NCBI GenBank assembly: GCA_016192345.1
Contig: JACPUH010000103.1
Span: 1-44,203 of the forward strand
Length of the DNA: 44,203 nt
Direction of reading: 5' to 3'
DNA from: Ignavibacteriales bacterium
GTDB taxonomy: Bacteria > Bacteroidota > Ignavibacteria > UBA10030
The position numbers and the translations under genes are program-made. How positions within the stretch are numbered: the first letter of the stretch is position 1; each line of letters opens with the position of its first letter. Shown here one piece after another: positions 6,795 through 15,076 of this stretch. The notes beneath the pieces are model-generated. The model was not told where the DNA came from and searched no databases. It saw nothing but the letters and a program-made list of their open reading frames with translations.

Positions 6795-9515
6795 ATGCAA
6801 GAACTCTCCAAAGCTTATAATCCTAAAGACGTGGAAGAACGCTGGTACCGTTTTTGGGAAACGAACGGCCATTTCCACGCAGAGGTCCGCAAGGGGAAAA
6901 CTCCCTACACCATCGTCATCCCTCCCCCCAACGTCACCGGCATCCTGACGATGGGGCACGTCCTGAACAACACCATCCAGGACATCTTGATCCGGTGGAA
7001 GCGCATGCAGGGATATGAGGCTTGCTGGATCCCCGGGACCGACCATGCCGGCATCGCGACCCAGAACGTTGTCGAGAAGGCGCTGGCGCGTGAAGGAACC
7101 AACCGGCATCAGCTCGGCCGCGAGAAATTCGTCGAGCGGGTCTGGGAGTGGAAGGGAGAGTACGGGGACACCATCGTCAAGCAGCTTCGCAAGCTCGGCG
7201 TGTCATGCGACTGGCGCCGCGAGCGGTTTACGATGGACGAAGGCCTCTCCGATGCCGTGAAGGAAGTCTTTGTCCGGATGTACGACAAGGGGCTGATCTA
7301 TCGTGGCAAATACATCGTCAACTGGTGCACCTTTCACCAAACGGCCCTGAGCGACGACGAGGTGGAGTACTCCGAGTCCAAGGGCAACCTCTGGCATATC
7401 CAATACCCCATCGAAGGTACGAGTGAGCATGCCGTGGTCGCCACGACGCGCCCCGAGACGATGCTGGGCGACACGGCCATCGCCGTGAATCCCCGGGACG
7501 AACGCTACAAGAAGCTTGTCGGCAAAAAAGCCCTCCTCCCGCTGGTCGGGAGGAAGATCCCGATCATTGCCGATGAATTTGTCGATATGAGCTTCGGCAC
7601 CGGCATGGTAAAAGTGACACCAGCCCACGATCCGAACGACTACCTGATGGGCCAGCGGCATGAGCTGCCGCAGATCAACATCTTCGATGAGACCGCTCAC
7701 CTGAACGAATCGGTCCCGAAACAGTACGAAGGGCTCGACCGTTTCGAATGCCGAAAGCAGATCGTCAAGGACCTTGAAGCGCAGGGCTTCCTCGTGAAAG
7801 TGGAACCCCATGTGCATAACGTGGGGAAGTGCTACCGCTGCCACACGGTGATCGAACCATACCTCTCTGATCAATGGTTCGTCAAGATGAAACCCCTCGC
7901 CGCGCCCGCGCTCCGCGTGGTGCACGAAGGAAAGGTCCGGTTCCATCCGCAGCGATGGGAAAAAGTGTACGAGCATTGGATGACCAATATCCGGGATTGG
8001 TGCATCTCACGACAGATCTGGTGGGGACACCGGATTCCCGTGTACTACGGTCCGGACGGGAACTTCACCGCGGCACGCAATGAAGAAGAGGCGAGAACAA
8101 AGCTGGGCCTCGACGCCTCCACCCCCTTGCGGCAGGATGACGATGTGCTCGACACCTGGTTCTCCTCCTGGCTTTGGCCCTTTTCCACGCTCGGCTGGCC
8201 GAAAGACAACGAAGACCTCCGCTTTTTCAACCCGACGGACACGCTTGTCACCGGGCCCGATATTATTTTCTTCTGGGTGGCGCGGATGATCATGGCCAAC
8301 CTCGAGTTCATGAAGAGCGAACCGGGCCACGATGGAAAACCGCGAAAGAAGGAAGACGACCTCGTCCCGTTCCGCGACGTCTATTTCACCAGCATCATCC
8401 GGGATGCCCAGGGGCGCAAGATGAGCAAATCGCTCGGCAACTCCCCCGACCCGCTCGATGTCATCAACGAATACGGGGCCGACGCGCTCCGCTTCACCAC
8501 CGCGTACCTTGCCCCACTGGGGCAGGATGTGCTCTTCTCCTCGGACAAATGCGAGATCGGACGGAACTTCGCCAACAAGCTCTGGAATGCAGGACGGTTC
8601 CTGTTCATGAACAAGACCGAATTGATGAGCCAGGACGCGATGGCATTGGATCTCGCCCCCCTCCCGGCCGAACATCTTGATCTCGCCGACCGCTGGATCC
8701 TTTCGCGCCTGAACCATGCCATCAAGGATTTCGACCATGCGTTGAGCGAGTTTCACGTGAACGAAGCCACGAAGGTCATTTACGATTTCGTTTGGCACGA
8801 CTTCTGCGACTGGTACATCGAACTTGCCAAGACACGCTTCTACGGAGACGAACAAGCAGAGGTCAAACGCATCGTTATGACCCGCGCACTCTGGGTGTTC
8901 GACCGTGCGCTGCGGTTGCTGCACCCTGTGATGCCCTTTGTCACCGAGGAACTCTGGCAACACCTCACGGACCGCAAAGGGCTTTCGTTGATGCGGGCCG
9001 ACTTTCCCACCGTCGATGAACAATGGATCGATGGGAGAACGGAAGAGGACATGGCCTTCGTTCAAAACGTCATCAGCGCCGTCCGGAATATCCGGGGGGA
9101 AAACAACATCGCCCCGTCGAAGGAAGTTGCCGTGCTGGTCAGATCGGAAACTCCCGAAAGCCTTGCCGTTTTCGCGACGTACGAGAAGTACCTGAAGAAA
9201 CTCGCTCGCGTCTCCTCGATGGGAACGATTGATTCCGGAGTCAAACCGCAGCTTGCTTCCAGCGCCGTGGTCCAGGGGACGGAGATCTTCGTCCCGCTGG
9301 AGGGGCTGATCGATCTCGGTGCGGAGCGGGCACGGCTGGAGAAGGAGATTGCCCGGCTGGAGTCGGCCGTGGAGGGGATCCGGAAAAAGCTTGGCAATCC
9401 CCAATTCGTCGACCGGGCGCCGCAGGAGGTTGTTCAAAAAGAGCGCGAGAAGATGGAGAGCTTTCATTCAAACATCGACAAATTACGCCTGAACCTGGAA
9501 CAGTTACATGGCTGA
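6795..9515 (+). CDS. valS: Valyl-tRNA synthetase
   Basis: ValRS charges tRNA-Val and edits mischarged threonine. From ATG 6795 the protein has 906 residues, the usual bacterial ValRS length, beginning ELSKAYNPKDVEERWYRFW. The class I HIGH signature reads T52-M-G-H55 in PPPNVTGILTMGH, and KMSKS is intact at residues 542-546. The editing domain is recognisable from VVATTRPETMLGDTAIAVNP and FGTGMVKVTPAHDPND. The anticodon-binding region is helical, and a C-terminal coiled coil (residues ~830-905, rich in Glu/Lys/Arg) binds the tRNA elbow. The frame stays open 38 codons upstream to a TTG, but those residues do not look like ValRS and I exclude them. Replacement of the first HIGH histidine by Thr is noted as a finding. 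Confidence 0.97.
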   Translation: MQELSKAYNPKDVEERWYRFWETNGHFHAEVRKGKTPYTIVIPPPNVTGILTMGHVLNNTIQDILIRWKRMQGYEACWIPGTDHAGIATQNVVEKALAREGTNRHQLGREKFVERVWEWKGEYGDTIVKQLRKLGVSCDWRRERFTMDEGLSDAVKEVFVRMYDKGLIYRGKYIVNWCTFHQTALSDDEVEYSESKGNLWHIQYPIEGTSEHAVVATTRPETMLGDTAIAVNPRDERYKKLVGKKALLPLVGRKIPIIADEFVDMSFGTGMVKVTPAHDPNDYLMGQRHELPQINIFDETAHLNESVPKQYEGLDRFECRKQIVKDLEAQGFLVKVEPHVHNVGKCYRCHTVIEPYLSDQWFVKMKPLAAPALRVVHEGKVRFHPQRWEKVYEHWMTNIRDWCISRQIWWGHRIPVYYGPDGNFTAARNEEEARTKLGLDASTPLRQDDDVLDTWFSSWLWPFSTLGWPKDNEDLRFFNPTDTLVTGPDIIFFWVARMIMANLEFMKSEPGHDGKPRKKEDDLVPFRDVYFTSIIRDAQGRKMSKSLGNSPDPLDVINEYGADALRFTTAYLAPLGQDVLFSSDKCEIGRNFANKLWNAGRFLFMNKTELMSQDAMALDLAPLPAEHLDLADRWILSRLNHAIKDFDHALSEFHVNEATKVIYDFVWHDFCDWYIELAKTRFYGDEQAEVKRIVMTRALWVFDRALRLLHPVMPFVTEELWQHLTDRKGLSLMRADFPTVDEQWIDGRTEEDMAFVQNVISAVRNIRGENNIAPSKEVAVLVRSETPESLAVFATYEKYLKKLARVSSMGTIDSGVKPQLASSAVVQGTEIFVPLEGLIDLGAERARLEKEIARLESAVEGIRKKLGNPQFVDRAPQEVVQKEREKMESFHSNIDKLRLNLEQLHG

Positions 9516-9613
9516 GCCCTCGCCCGGGAACGATCGGGGGTCGGGGGCTTGACCGCATCCTTCCGGTATTGCTCATCGAGGTCCGGTCACACACCAAAGA
9601 GTTTCTAATCCGC

Positions 9614-10024
9614 ATGGTCCCTCAATCGCTTTCCTACCTCGGCCGTCTCCGGTGCCGGGCAACCCATGGCCCCAGCAAGGTGGAGTTCCTCACCGACGCA
9701 CCGACCGACAACCAGGGCCGCGGCGAAAGCTTCTCCCCCACCGATCTCCTGGTCACCTCCCTGATCAGTTGCCAGGTCACGACGATGGGGATCGCCGCAG
9801 AGAAGGAGGGAATCGGCATGGATGGAACGACGGTGTACGCCGAAAAGCATATGAGCCAGGACCCGCCGCGCCGCGTCGCGCGAATCGTCGTCCGTATTGA
9901 TTTTCCCTCCGGGCTGTCATCCGACCAACGGAGCCGCCTTGAACACATTGCCCGGACCTGCCCCGTCGCCCGGAGCATTCATCCGGATATTGTCCTCGAT
10001 CTTTTGTTCGCCTATCCGGATTAA
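9614..10024 (+). CDS. OsmC/Ohr-family protein
   Basis: OsmC-like proteins are small cytoplasmic dimers, some of which reduce organic hydroperoxides with a reactive Cys pair. The 136-residue product has the family order: antiparallel strands with TDAPTDNQGRGESFSPTDLL, the first Cys at residue 53 in SLISCQVTTMGIAAEKEGI, strands with RRVARIVVRIDFP and the second Cys at residue 116 in HIARTCPVARSIHPD. Both peroxidatic-type cysteines are therefore present. I chose ATG 9614; the frame continues 15 codons upstream to a TTG, but conservation starts near residue 5. The gene follows valS by about 100 bases without a clear terminator between. Confidence 0.88.
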   Translation: MVPQSLSYLGRLRCRATHGPSKVEFLTDAPTDNQGRGESFSPTDLLVTSLISCQVTTMGIAAEKEGIGMDGTTVYAEKHMSQDPPRRVARIVVRIDFPSGLSSDQRSRLEHIARTCPVARSIHPDIVLDLLFAYPD

Positions 10025-10089
10025 CCGCCCACAACCGTTCACCCGCCGGAGACGCACCCGGTAACCGACCCGTGAACATGGAGGTCGTC

Positions 10090-11160
10090 ATGAACCATCA
10101 ACACACATTCTTCCCCCGGATTGTAATCCTCGTTCCTCTCCTCCTGTTTGTTTCCTGTACCTCGGCAATCTACAAGGAGATGTACCCCACGTTGATGGAC
10201 GGGAGATACGATTCCGAATTCCCCTACCAGGCATGCTCCGAACAGCTTGAGAAGATCGGGCAGACCGTCCAACGCATCAACACCATGACATCCTACAGGA
10301 CGTATGTCTTCCCGTCCGATGGCGGTGTGACGCGTGAACAGATCACCCCCGCGTTGCTCCGGGCCCATGAGAAAAACAGTTTCCTCACCAACGGCGAGAT
10401 TGGAGGGACGGCAACCGTCGTCGCCTATGAAGAACGGCGAATCGCCCTGCTGACATGCGCCCATGTCGTCGACTTCCCCGACACCGTCATCACGTATTAT
10501 GCGGGGGAGGATCGGAAACCATCTCCGTATATCAAGAGCATCGCTCTCAAGACCAACCAGGCCATTTTCCTGACGGCGTTCCTGCAGGCGGGAACCATGG
10601 ACATCCTTGCCATGGACCGTCAGCAGGATATTGCCTTGATCGGCGCCCATCTCGGCGAGGAACCTCCGATCGCTCTTTCGGTCTTCAACTATCCGGTCGG
10701 CAGGTCGAGGGATCTGGAGTGGGGTACGTTCGTCTACCTCTTTGGCTATCCGGCCGGATACAAGATCGTGACGAAGGGGATCGTGAGCGACCCGAACAGG
10801 GACCGGCATGGATCGTTCCTGGTCGATGCAGTTCTTGCCGGGGGAGCGAGCGGCGGCATCGTGCTTGCCATACGCGACGGGGTCCCGAACTTTGAGCTGG
10901 TCGGGATGATCAGCGCCCTCTCCGGGCACATGTGGCACGCCCTCGTCCCGTCCCCTTCTATCGACCATTTGAACTACAGTCCGAACGATCCTTACGAAGG
11001 GCCCATCTTCGTCGACCGGAAGCGCGACGTCCAGTACGGTATTGCCCAGGCAATCTCCATTGAATCCGTCGTCAGTTTCGTGGACCGGCATCGCACCGCG
11101 CTGCGCCAGAGAGGCTACAGCCTTACATCGTTTGGGAGGGTTCTCAAGGAACCTTCCTGA
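10090..11160 (+). CDS. Trypsin-like serine peptidase, probable lipoprotein
   Basis: The start at ATG 10090 is chosen because GGAGG at 10080-10084 sits five bases before it; earlier in-frame GTG and ATG codons overlap that site. A hydrophobic stretch (residues 10-22) ends in FVSC (Cys23), a plausible lipobox. The mature protein of about 330 residues carries a chymotrypsin-fold triad: H125 in LLTCAHVVDFPD, D180 in QQDIALIGA and S254 in LAGGASGGIVLA. The ALLTCAHV and GASGG contexts resemble Trypsin_2/HtrA-like peptidases, but no PDZ domain follows. It should act in the periplasm or on the outer membrane; the substrate is unknown. It could also be an inactive relative, but all three catalytic positions are intact. 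Confidence 0.75.
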   Translation: MNHQHTFFPRIVILVPLLLFVSCTSAIYKEMYPTLMDGRYDSEFPYQACSEQLEKIGQTVQRINTMTSYRTYVFPSDGGVTREQITPALLRAHEKNSFLTNGEIGGTATVVAYEERRIALLTCAHVVDFPDTVITYYAGEDRKPSPYIKSIALKTNQAIFLTAFLQAGTMDILAMDRQQDIALIGAHLGEEPPIALSVFNYPVGRSRDLEWGTFVYLFGYPAGYKIVTKGIVSDPNRDRHGSFLVDAVLAGGASGGIVLAIRDGVPNFELVGMISALSGHMWHALVPSPSIDHLNYSPNDPYEGPIFVDRKRDVQYGIAQAISIESVVSFVDRHRTALRQRGYSLTSFGRVLKEPS

Positions 11161-11248
11161 ACTGTCCGGGAATCCCCTTGTTTCTCTGATCGAAATTGGT
11201 TAGACTTTTCAAATTTTTGAAGCGACGAATGGCAATATCCAGACTCCA

Positions 11249-12409
11249 TTGGCAGTGACCCGTCCATCCTCCATCGCCCATCTCGACCTCGACTGTTTCT
11301 ACGTTTCCGTCGAACGGATCAAGGACCCATCGCTCATCGGCAAGCCTGTGATCGTCGGCGGATCGCCCTCGGGGCGCGGCGTCGTCGCCTCCGCTTCGTA
11401 CGAAGCCCGGGCCTTCGGTGTCCGGTCGGCCATGCCCACCGGAAAGGCCTTGCGCCTCTGTCCCCACGCCATCGTCACGAGAAGCCATTTTGACGATTAC
11501 GGGATGTATTCGGACGCGCTGTACCGGAGGATGAAGGAACTCTCCCCTGTCGTTGAACGGGCATCGATCGATGAAATGTACTTCGACCTCACCGGCTGCG
11601 AATCACTGTATCACAACGACCTCCCCGGGTTCATCAAGGACCTCCAAAAGCTTGTGTGGGATGAATTCAAACTCCCGTGCACCATTGCCCTGGCTTCCAA
11701 TAAAACGCTGGCCAAGATTGCCGCAGGCACGGTGAAGCCGAACGGCGTACTGCATGTGCCGCATGGAACGGAACGGGAATTTCTCGCCCCGCTCCCCATT
11801 GAAATCATCCCCGGTGTGGGGAAGAAAACGGAAGAGATTCTCAAAAAGAAGGGGTTCAGGGTTCTTGCCGATCTTCAAACCGTCCAGCGCGAGCAGGTGA
11901 CCGCCCTTCTCGGCAACCATGGCTTCTGGATTCACGACGTCGCGCAGGGCCTGGGCTCCACCACGGTTTACGAGAGCCACGTGCGCAAAGGGATCAGCAG
12001 CGAGGAAACCTTCTCCCACGATATTGCCGACCGGATCGACCTTGAGAAAAAACTTTTCTCACTCGTGGAAGGGGTCTGCTCCACGCTCCGCTCGCGGGGA
12101 TGGAAGTCGAAAACCGTCACCCTCAAACTTCGCTATAGTGATTTTAAAACCATCACCCGCTCGGAGTCCATCCCACCAACGAACGACGATGCCGTGGTGT
12201 TCAAGCTCGTCCGGACATTGCTCCATCACGGGTACACCCGGCCGATGGCGTTGCGGTTGCTTGGCGTACGGCTCACAAATTTTGAATACGATCCCCAGCC
12301 GGAACTTCAGCTCATGCCGTTCGAGGAAAAGCGAGGTAAGGCTCTGACCGCCGTCGATCGGCTCCGCAAAAAATTCGGGGATGATGTCATTCACACCGGG
12401 GGGGTGTAG
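11249..12409 (+). CDS. dinB: DNA polymerase IV (Y-family translesion polymerase)
   Basis: DinB copies past damaged bases with low fidelity. The 386-residue protein has the Y-family signatures: HLDLDCFYVSVERI with metal ligand D13, ASASYEARAFGVRSAMP, the catalytic pair D108-E109 in ASIDEMYFDLTG, ASNKTLAKIAAG, the helix-hairpin-helix PIEIIPGVGKKTEEILKKKG, and a little-finger domain from about residue 245. No ATG opens the frame: TTG at 11249 or GTG at 11255 must be used, and neither has a strong ribosome site. The C-terminus lacks an obvious beta-clamp-binding peptide. There is no lexA-like box that I can see upstream. Confidence 0.93.
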   Translation: MAVTRPSSIAHLDLDCFYVSVERIKDPSLIGKPVIVGGSPSGRGVVASASYEARAFGVRSAMPTGKALRLCPHAIVTRSHFDDYGMYSDALYRRMKELSPVVERASIDEMYFDLTGCESLYHNDLPGFIKDLQKLVWDEFKLPCTIALASNKTLAKIAAGTVKPNGVLHVPHGTEREFLAPLPIEIIPGVGKKTEEILKKKGFRVLADLQTVQREQVTALLGNHGFWIHDVAQGLGSTTVYESHVRKGISSEETFSHDIADRIDLEKKLFSLVEGVCSTLRSRGWKSKTVTLKLRYSDFKTITRSESIPPTNDDAVVFKLVRTLLHHGYTRPMALRLLGVRLTNFEYDPQPELQLMPFEEKRGKALTAVDRLRKKFGDDVIHTGGV

Positions 12410-12493
12410 AAGGAGAAGATTTTTTTCCCAGGAGCAATCTCAAAGGCACAGAAAGCACAAAATTTTTTGGTGTGTTGTCTTGCACATGTTGTG

Positions 12494-12501
12494 TATGTTT
12501 G
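12494..12501 (+). promoter_or_regulatory. Possible Bacteroidota-type -7 element
   Basis: TATGTTTG fits the TAnnTTTG -7 consensus used by Bacteroidota sigma factors and lies about 57 bases before the amidohydrolase start. I see no equally good -33 element, so this is only a candidate. Confidence 0.25.
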
Positions 12502-12558
12502 CATCCAAATCGTTTTTGAGATAGGTTTACTCACCACTCACCATGGAGGAATAGCACC

Positions 12559-13866
12559 ATGCACCAAAGGAGGTTATGGATCTTCCTGTTTCTGATCATC
12601 GTCACCTCACTTGCATTCGCGCAGGAGATCCCCCAGGTTTTTCGCGGAGCGACGGTGTACCCGATCGACGGCGAGCCGATCCAGGACGGTACGCTTATCG
12701 TGCAGGGAGGCAAGGTGGTCGCTCTCGGCAAAACCGGTTCCGTTGCAGTTCCCTCCAATGCCGTTATTCACGACGTCAAAGGCAAGGTGCTGATGCCGGG
12801 GCTCGTTGACACGCACTCTCATATCGGCGACGGTTCGGGGGGCGACCGCTCCAACGCTCTCCATCCCGATGTCAGGATCCTTGACGCCATCGATGTGCGA
12901 AGCAAAGGATTCCGGAAGGCCCTCGCCGGCGGCATCACGACAGTGAACGTCATGCCGGGGTCGGGTCATTTGATGAGCGGTCAGACGGCGTACCTCAAGA
13001 TCCGTCCGGCCAACACCATTTACGATATGCTCTTCTGTTCCGATCCGGTGAACGGCATCTGTGGCGGGATGAAGATGGCGAACGGAACAAACTCCATCGG
13101 GGAGAAACCGTTTCCCGGCACACGTGCAAAATCCGCAGCGCTGGTGCGGCAACTCTTCCTGAAGGCACAAGACTACCAGGTCAAAGTCAAATCTGCCGCA
13201 GGGAACCCCGACAAAATGCCGAAACGCGAGCTCGAAATGGAAGCGCTCGTGCAGGTGCTGGAAGGAAAGCGGGTCGTGCACCATCACACCCACCGGCATG
13301 ACGACATCATGACGGTTCTGCGGCTTGCGAAGGAGTTCGGTTTCCGGGTCGTCCTGCAACACGTCAGCGAGGCGTGGAAGGTCGCCAAGGAGATTGCGGA
13401 GGCCGGGGTCCCCGCCTCGATTATCCTGATCGACTCCCCCGGAGGGAAACTCGAAACGACGGATATCCGGAATGAAAACGGCGTGGAACTCGACAGAGCG
13501 GGAGCGCTCGTCGGATTCCATACGGACGATGGTATTACCGACTCGCGTTTGTTCCTCCGCATGGCGGCACTGGCCGTCCGCGCAGGGATGTCACGCACCA
13601 AAGCGCTCGAAGGGATGACGATTGCCGGAGCAAAGATGCTGGACCTCGGCGACCGCGTCGGTTCGCTCACACCGGGAAAGGATGCGGACTTCCTCGTCCT
13701 CTCAGGCGACCCGTTCAGTGTGTACACTCATGTCGAGCAGACCTGGGTTGAAGGGAACAAGATGTTCGACCGTGCCAACCCCGAGGATCATGAGATGGCT
13801 GTCGGCGGGTACGACGTCTTCCGCCGCTCCCTCTATTTGGATGCGTGTGAGGGAGGTGCGGAATGA
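12559..13866 (+). CDS. Exported amidohydrolase-superfamily enzyme (imidazolonepropionase-like)
   Basis: The 435-residue protein begins with a signal peptide (residues 1-21, ending AFA). It is a full TIM-barrel amidohydrolase: H86-x-H88 in GLVDTHSHIG, the lysine segment GGMKMANG, a His-rich strand HHHTHRHDD (residues 241-249), the next His in VLQHVSEAW, and the acidic strand FHTDDGI. The C-terminal composite domain contains GDRVGSLTPGKDADFLVLSGDP. The family cleaves amide or peptide-type bonds with one or two metals; relatives include imidazolonepropionase and Xaa-Pro/Xaa-Arg dipeptidases. It acts outside the cytoplasm. GGAGGA upstream supports the start. The stop overlaps the start of the next gene by four bases (ATGA), implying coupled translation with its degenerate paralogue. 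Confidence 0.9.
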   Translation: MHQRRLWIFLFLIIVTSLAFAQEIPQVFRGATVYPIDGEPIQDGTLIVQGGKVVALGKTGSVAVPSNAVIHDVKGKVLMPGLVDTHSHIGDGSGGDRSNALHPDVRILDAIDVRSKGFRKALAGGITTVNVMPGSGHLMSGQTAYLKIRPANTIYDMLFCSDPVNGICGGMKMANGTNSIGEKPFPGTRAKSAALVRQLFLKAQDYQVKVKSAAGNPDKMPKRELEMEALVQVLEGKRVVHHHTHRHDDIMTVLRLAKEFGFRVVLQHVSEAWKVAKEIAEAGVPASIILIDSPGGKLETTDIRNENGVELDRAGALVGFHTDDGITDSRLFLRMAALAVRAGMSRTKALEGMTIAGAKMLDLGDRVGSLTPGKDADFLVLSGDPFSVYTHVEQTWVEGNKMFDRANPEDHEMAVGGYDVFRRSLYLDACEGGAE

Positions 13867-15074
13867 GAATGAGAACGATCGTCACCATCATGATCCTCAG
13901 CCTCTTGATTCTCTCTTCGCTCACAGCGCAGGTGGCCATCAAGGGAGAGACCGTCTATACGATGTCCGGAGCGCCGATCACCAACGGCGTCGTGTTGATC
14001 AAAGGGAACAAGATCGAACGGGTCGGGCCTGCTTCGCAGGTGCAAATCCCGAACGGCTATAAGATCCTTTCGGGGAAGGTTGTCACCCCTGGCCTTGTGG
14101 ATGCCCATTCGGTTGTCGGCCTTGCCGGTATGTTGAACCAGACGCACGACCAGATGCAGTTGGAGAAATCGGAGCCCATGCAGCCGGAGCTGCGCGCCAT
14201 CGATGCGTACAATGCGCGTGAGGCGCTCGTGGAATGGCTTCGGAACATGGGGGTAACAGCCCTCCATACCGGGCATGGACCCGGAGCCCTTGCCAGCGGA
14301 ACCACCATCGTCGTGAAGACAGTCGGCGGTACGATCAACGAAGCCCTCATCGATTCGGGGATGGTGGCATTCACGCTCGGAGAGTCTGTGTCACAGAACT
14401 TCCGCTCCCCCGGCACCAGTGCAAAGTCCGTGGCCATGATCCGCACAGAGTTCCTGAAAACGCAGGACTATCTGAAGCGCAAAGGGAACAAGGATCCGGA
14501 GAAACGTCCGGCCATCGACCTCAAGATGGAAATGCTCGCCCGCGTTCTCTCCGGCCAGACAAAAGTTCTTTTCACCGCTCAAAAAGCGACAGACATCATG
14601 AGCGCGTTGAGGCTCGCAAAGGAATTCGGTTTCAAGATGGTCCTGGACGGAGCGGCGGAAGCATACCTTGTCATGGATGAGATCAAAAAAGCCGGCATCC
14701 CCGTCATCCTCCACCCCACGATGGTCAGACCGGGGGGAGATACGCGGAACGTCTCCATGGAAACCGCTGCGGCGCTCCAAAAGAAAGGAATCCCTTTCGC
14801 CATTCAAAGCGGCTATGAAGGATATGTCCCGAAAACCCGCCTCGTCCTGTACGAAGCGGCGATCGCAGCCTCCAACGGACTCTCGTTCCAGGAGGCTCTG
14901 GCTTCCATCACCATCGGTGCCGCGAGGATCATCGGGGTTGATAAACGCGTTGGCTCGCTTGAACCGGGCAAGGACGGGGATGTCGCCGTGTTTGACGGTG
15001 ACCCCTTTGAATACACCAGCCACGTGTGCGGTGTGGTCGTCAATGGACAGGTGGTGAGTGAAACCTGCCGGTAA
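13863..15074 (+). CDS. Exported amidohydrolase paralogue lacking most metal ligands (probable pseudoenzyme)
   Basis: This 403-residue protein has a signal peptide (to about residue 22) and aligns by eye along its length with the preceding amidohydrolase (shared: KGETVY/ITNGVVLIKGNKI pattern, TPGLVDAHS, DIMSALRLAKEFGFKMVL, VGSLEPGKDGDVAVFDGDPF). The metal site is broken: the second His of HxH is Val84 (AHSVVG), the lysine segment GMKMANG reads GMVAFTLG, the His-rich strand reads FTAQKATD, the following His is replaced in VLDGAAEA, and the HTDD strand reads IQSGYEG. The frame is otherwise uninterrupted, so it is not decaying. I infer a non-catalytic partner that may form a heteromer with the upstream enzyme; an enzyme with a relocated site is the alternative. 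Translation is coupled by the ATGA overlap. Confidence 0.85.
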   Translation: MRMRTIVTIMILSLLILSSLTAQVAIKGETVYTMSGAPITNGVVLIKGNKIERVGPASQVQIPNGYKILSGKVVTPGLVDAHSVVGLAGMLNQTHDQMQLEKSEPMQPELRAIDAYNAREALVEWLRNMGVTALHTGHGPGALASGTTIVVKTVGGTINEALIDSGMVAFTLGESVSQNFRSPGTSAKSVAMIRTEFLKTQDYLKRKGNKDPEKRPAIDLKMEMLARVLSGQTKVLFTAQKATDIMSALRLAKEFGFKMVLDGAAEAYLVMDEIKKAGIPVILHPTMVRPGGDTRNVSMETAAALQKKGIPFAIQSGYEGYVPKTRLVLYEAAIAASNGLSFQEALASITIGAARIIGVDKRVGSLEPGKDGDVAVFDGDPFEYTSHVCGVVVNGQVVSETCR

Positions 15075-15076
15075 CG

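Noticed and set aside
8007..9467. Minus-strand open frame of 486 codons opposite valS
   Set aside because: Shadow of valS with no recognisable protein features.
9518..9554. GC-rich hairpin after valS as a terminator
   Set aside because: Stem is irregular and no T run follows.
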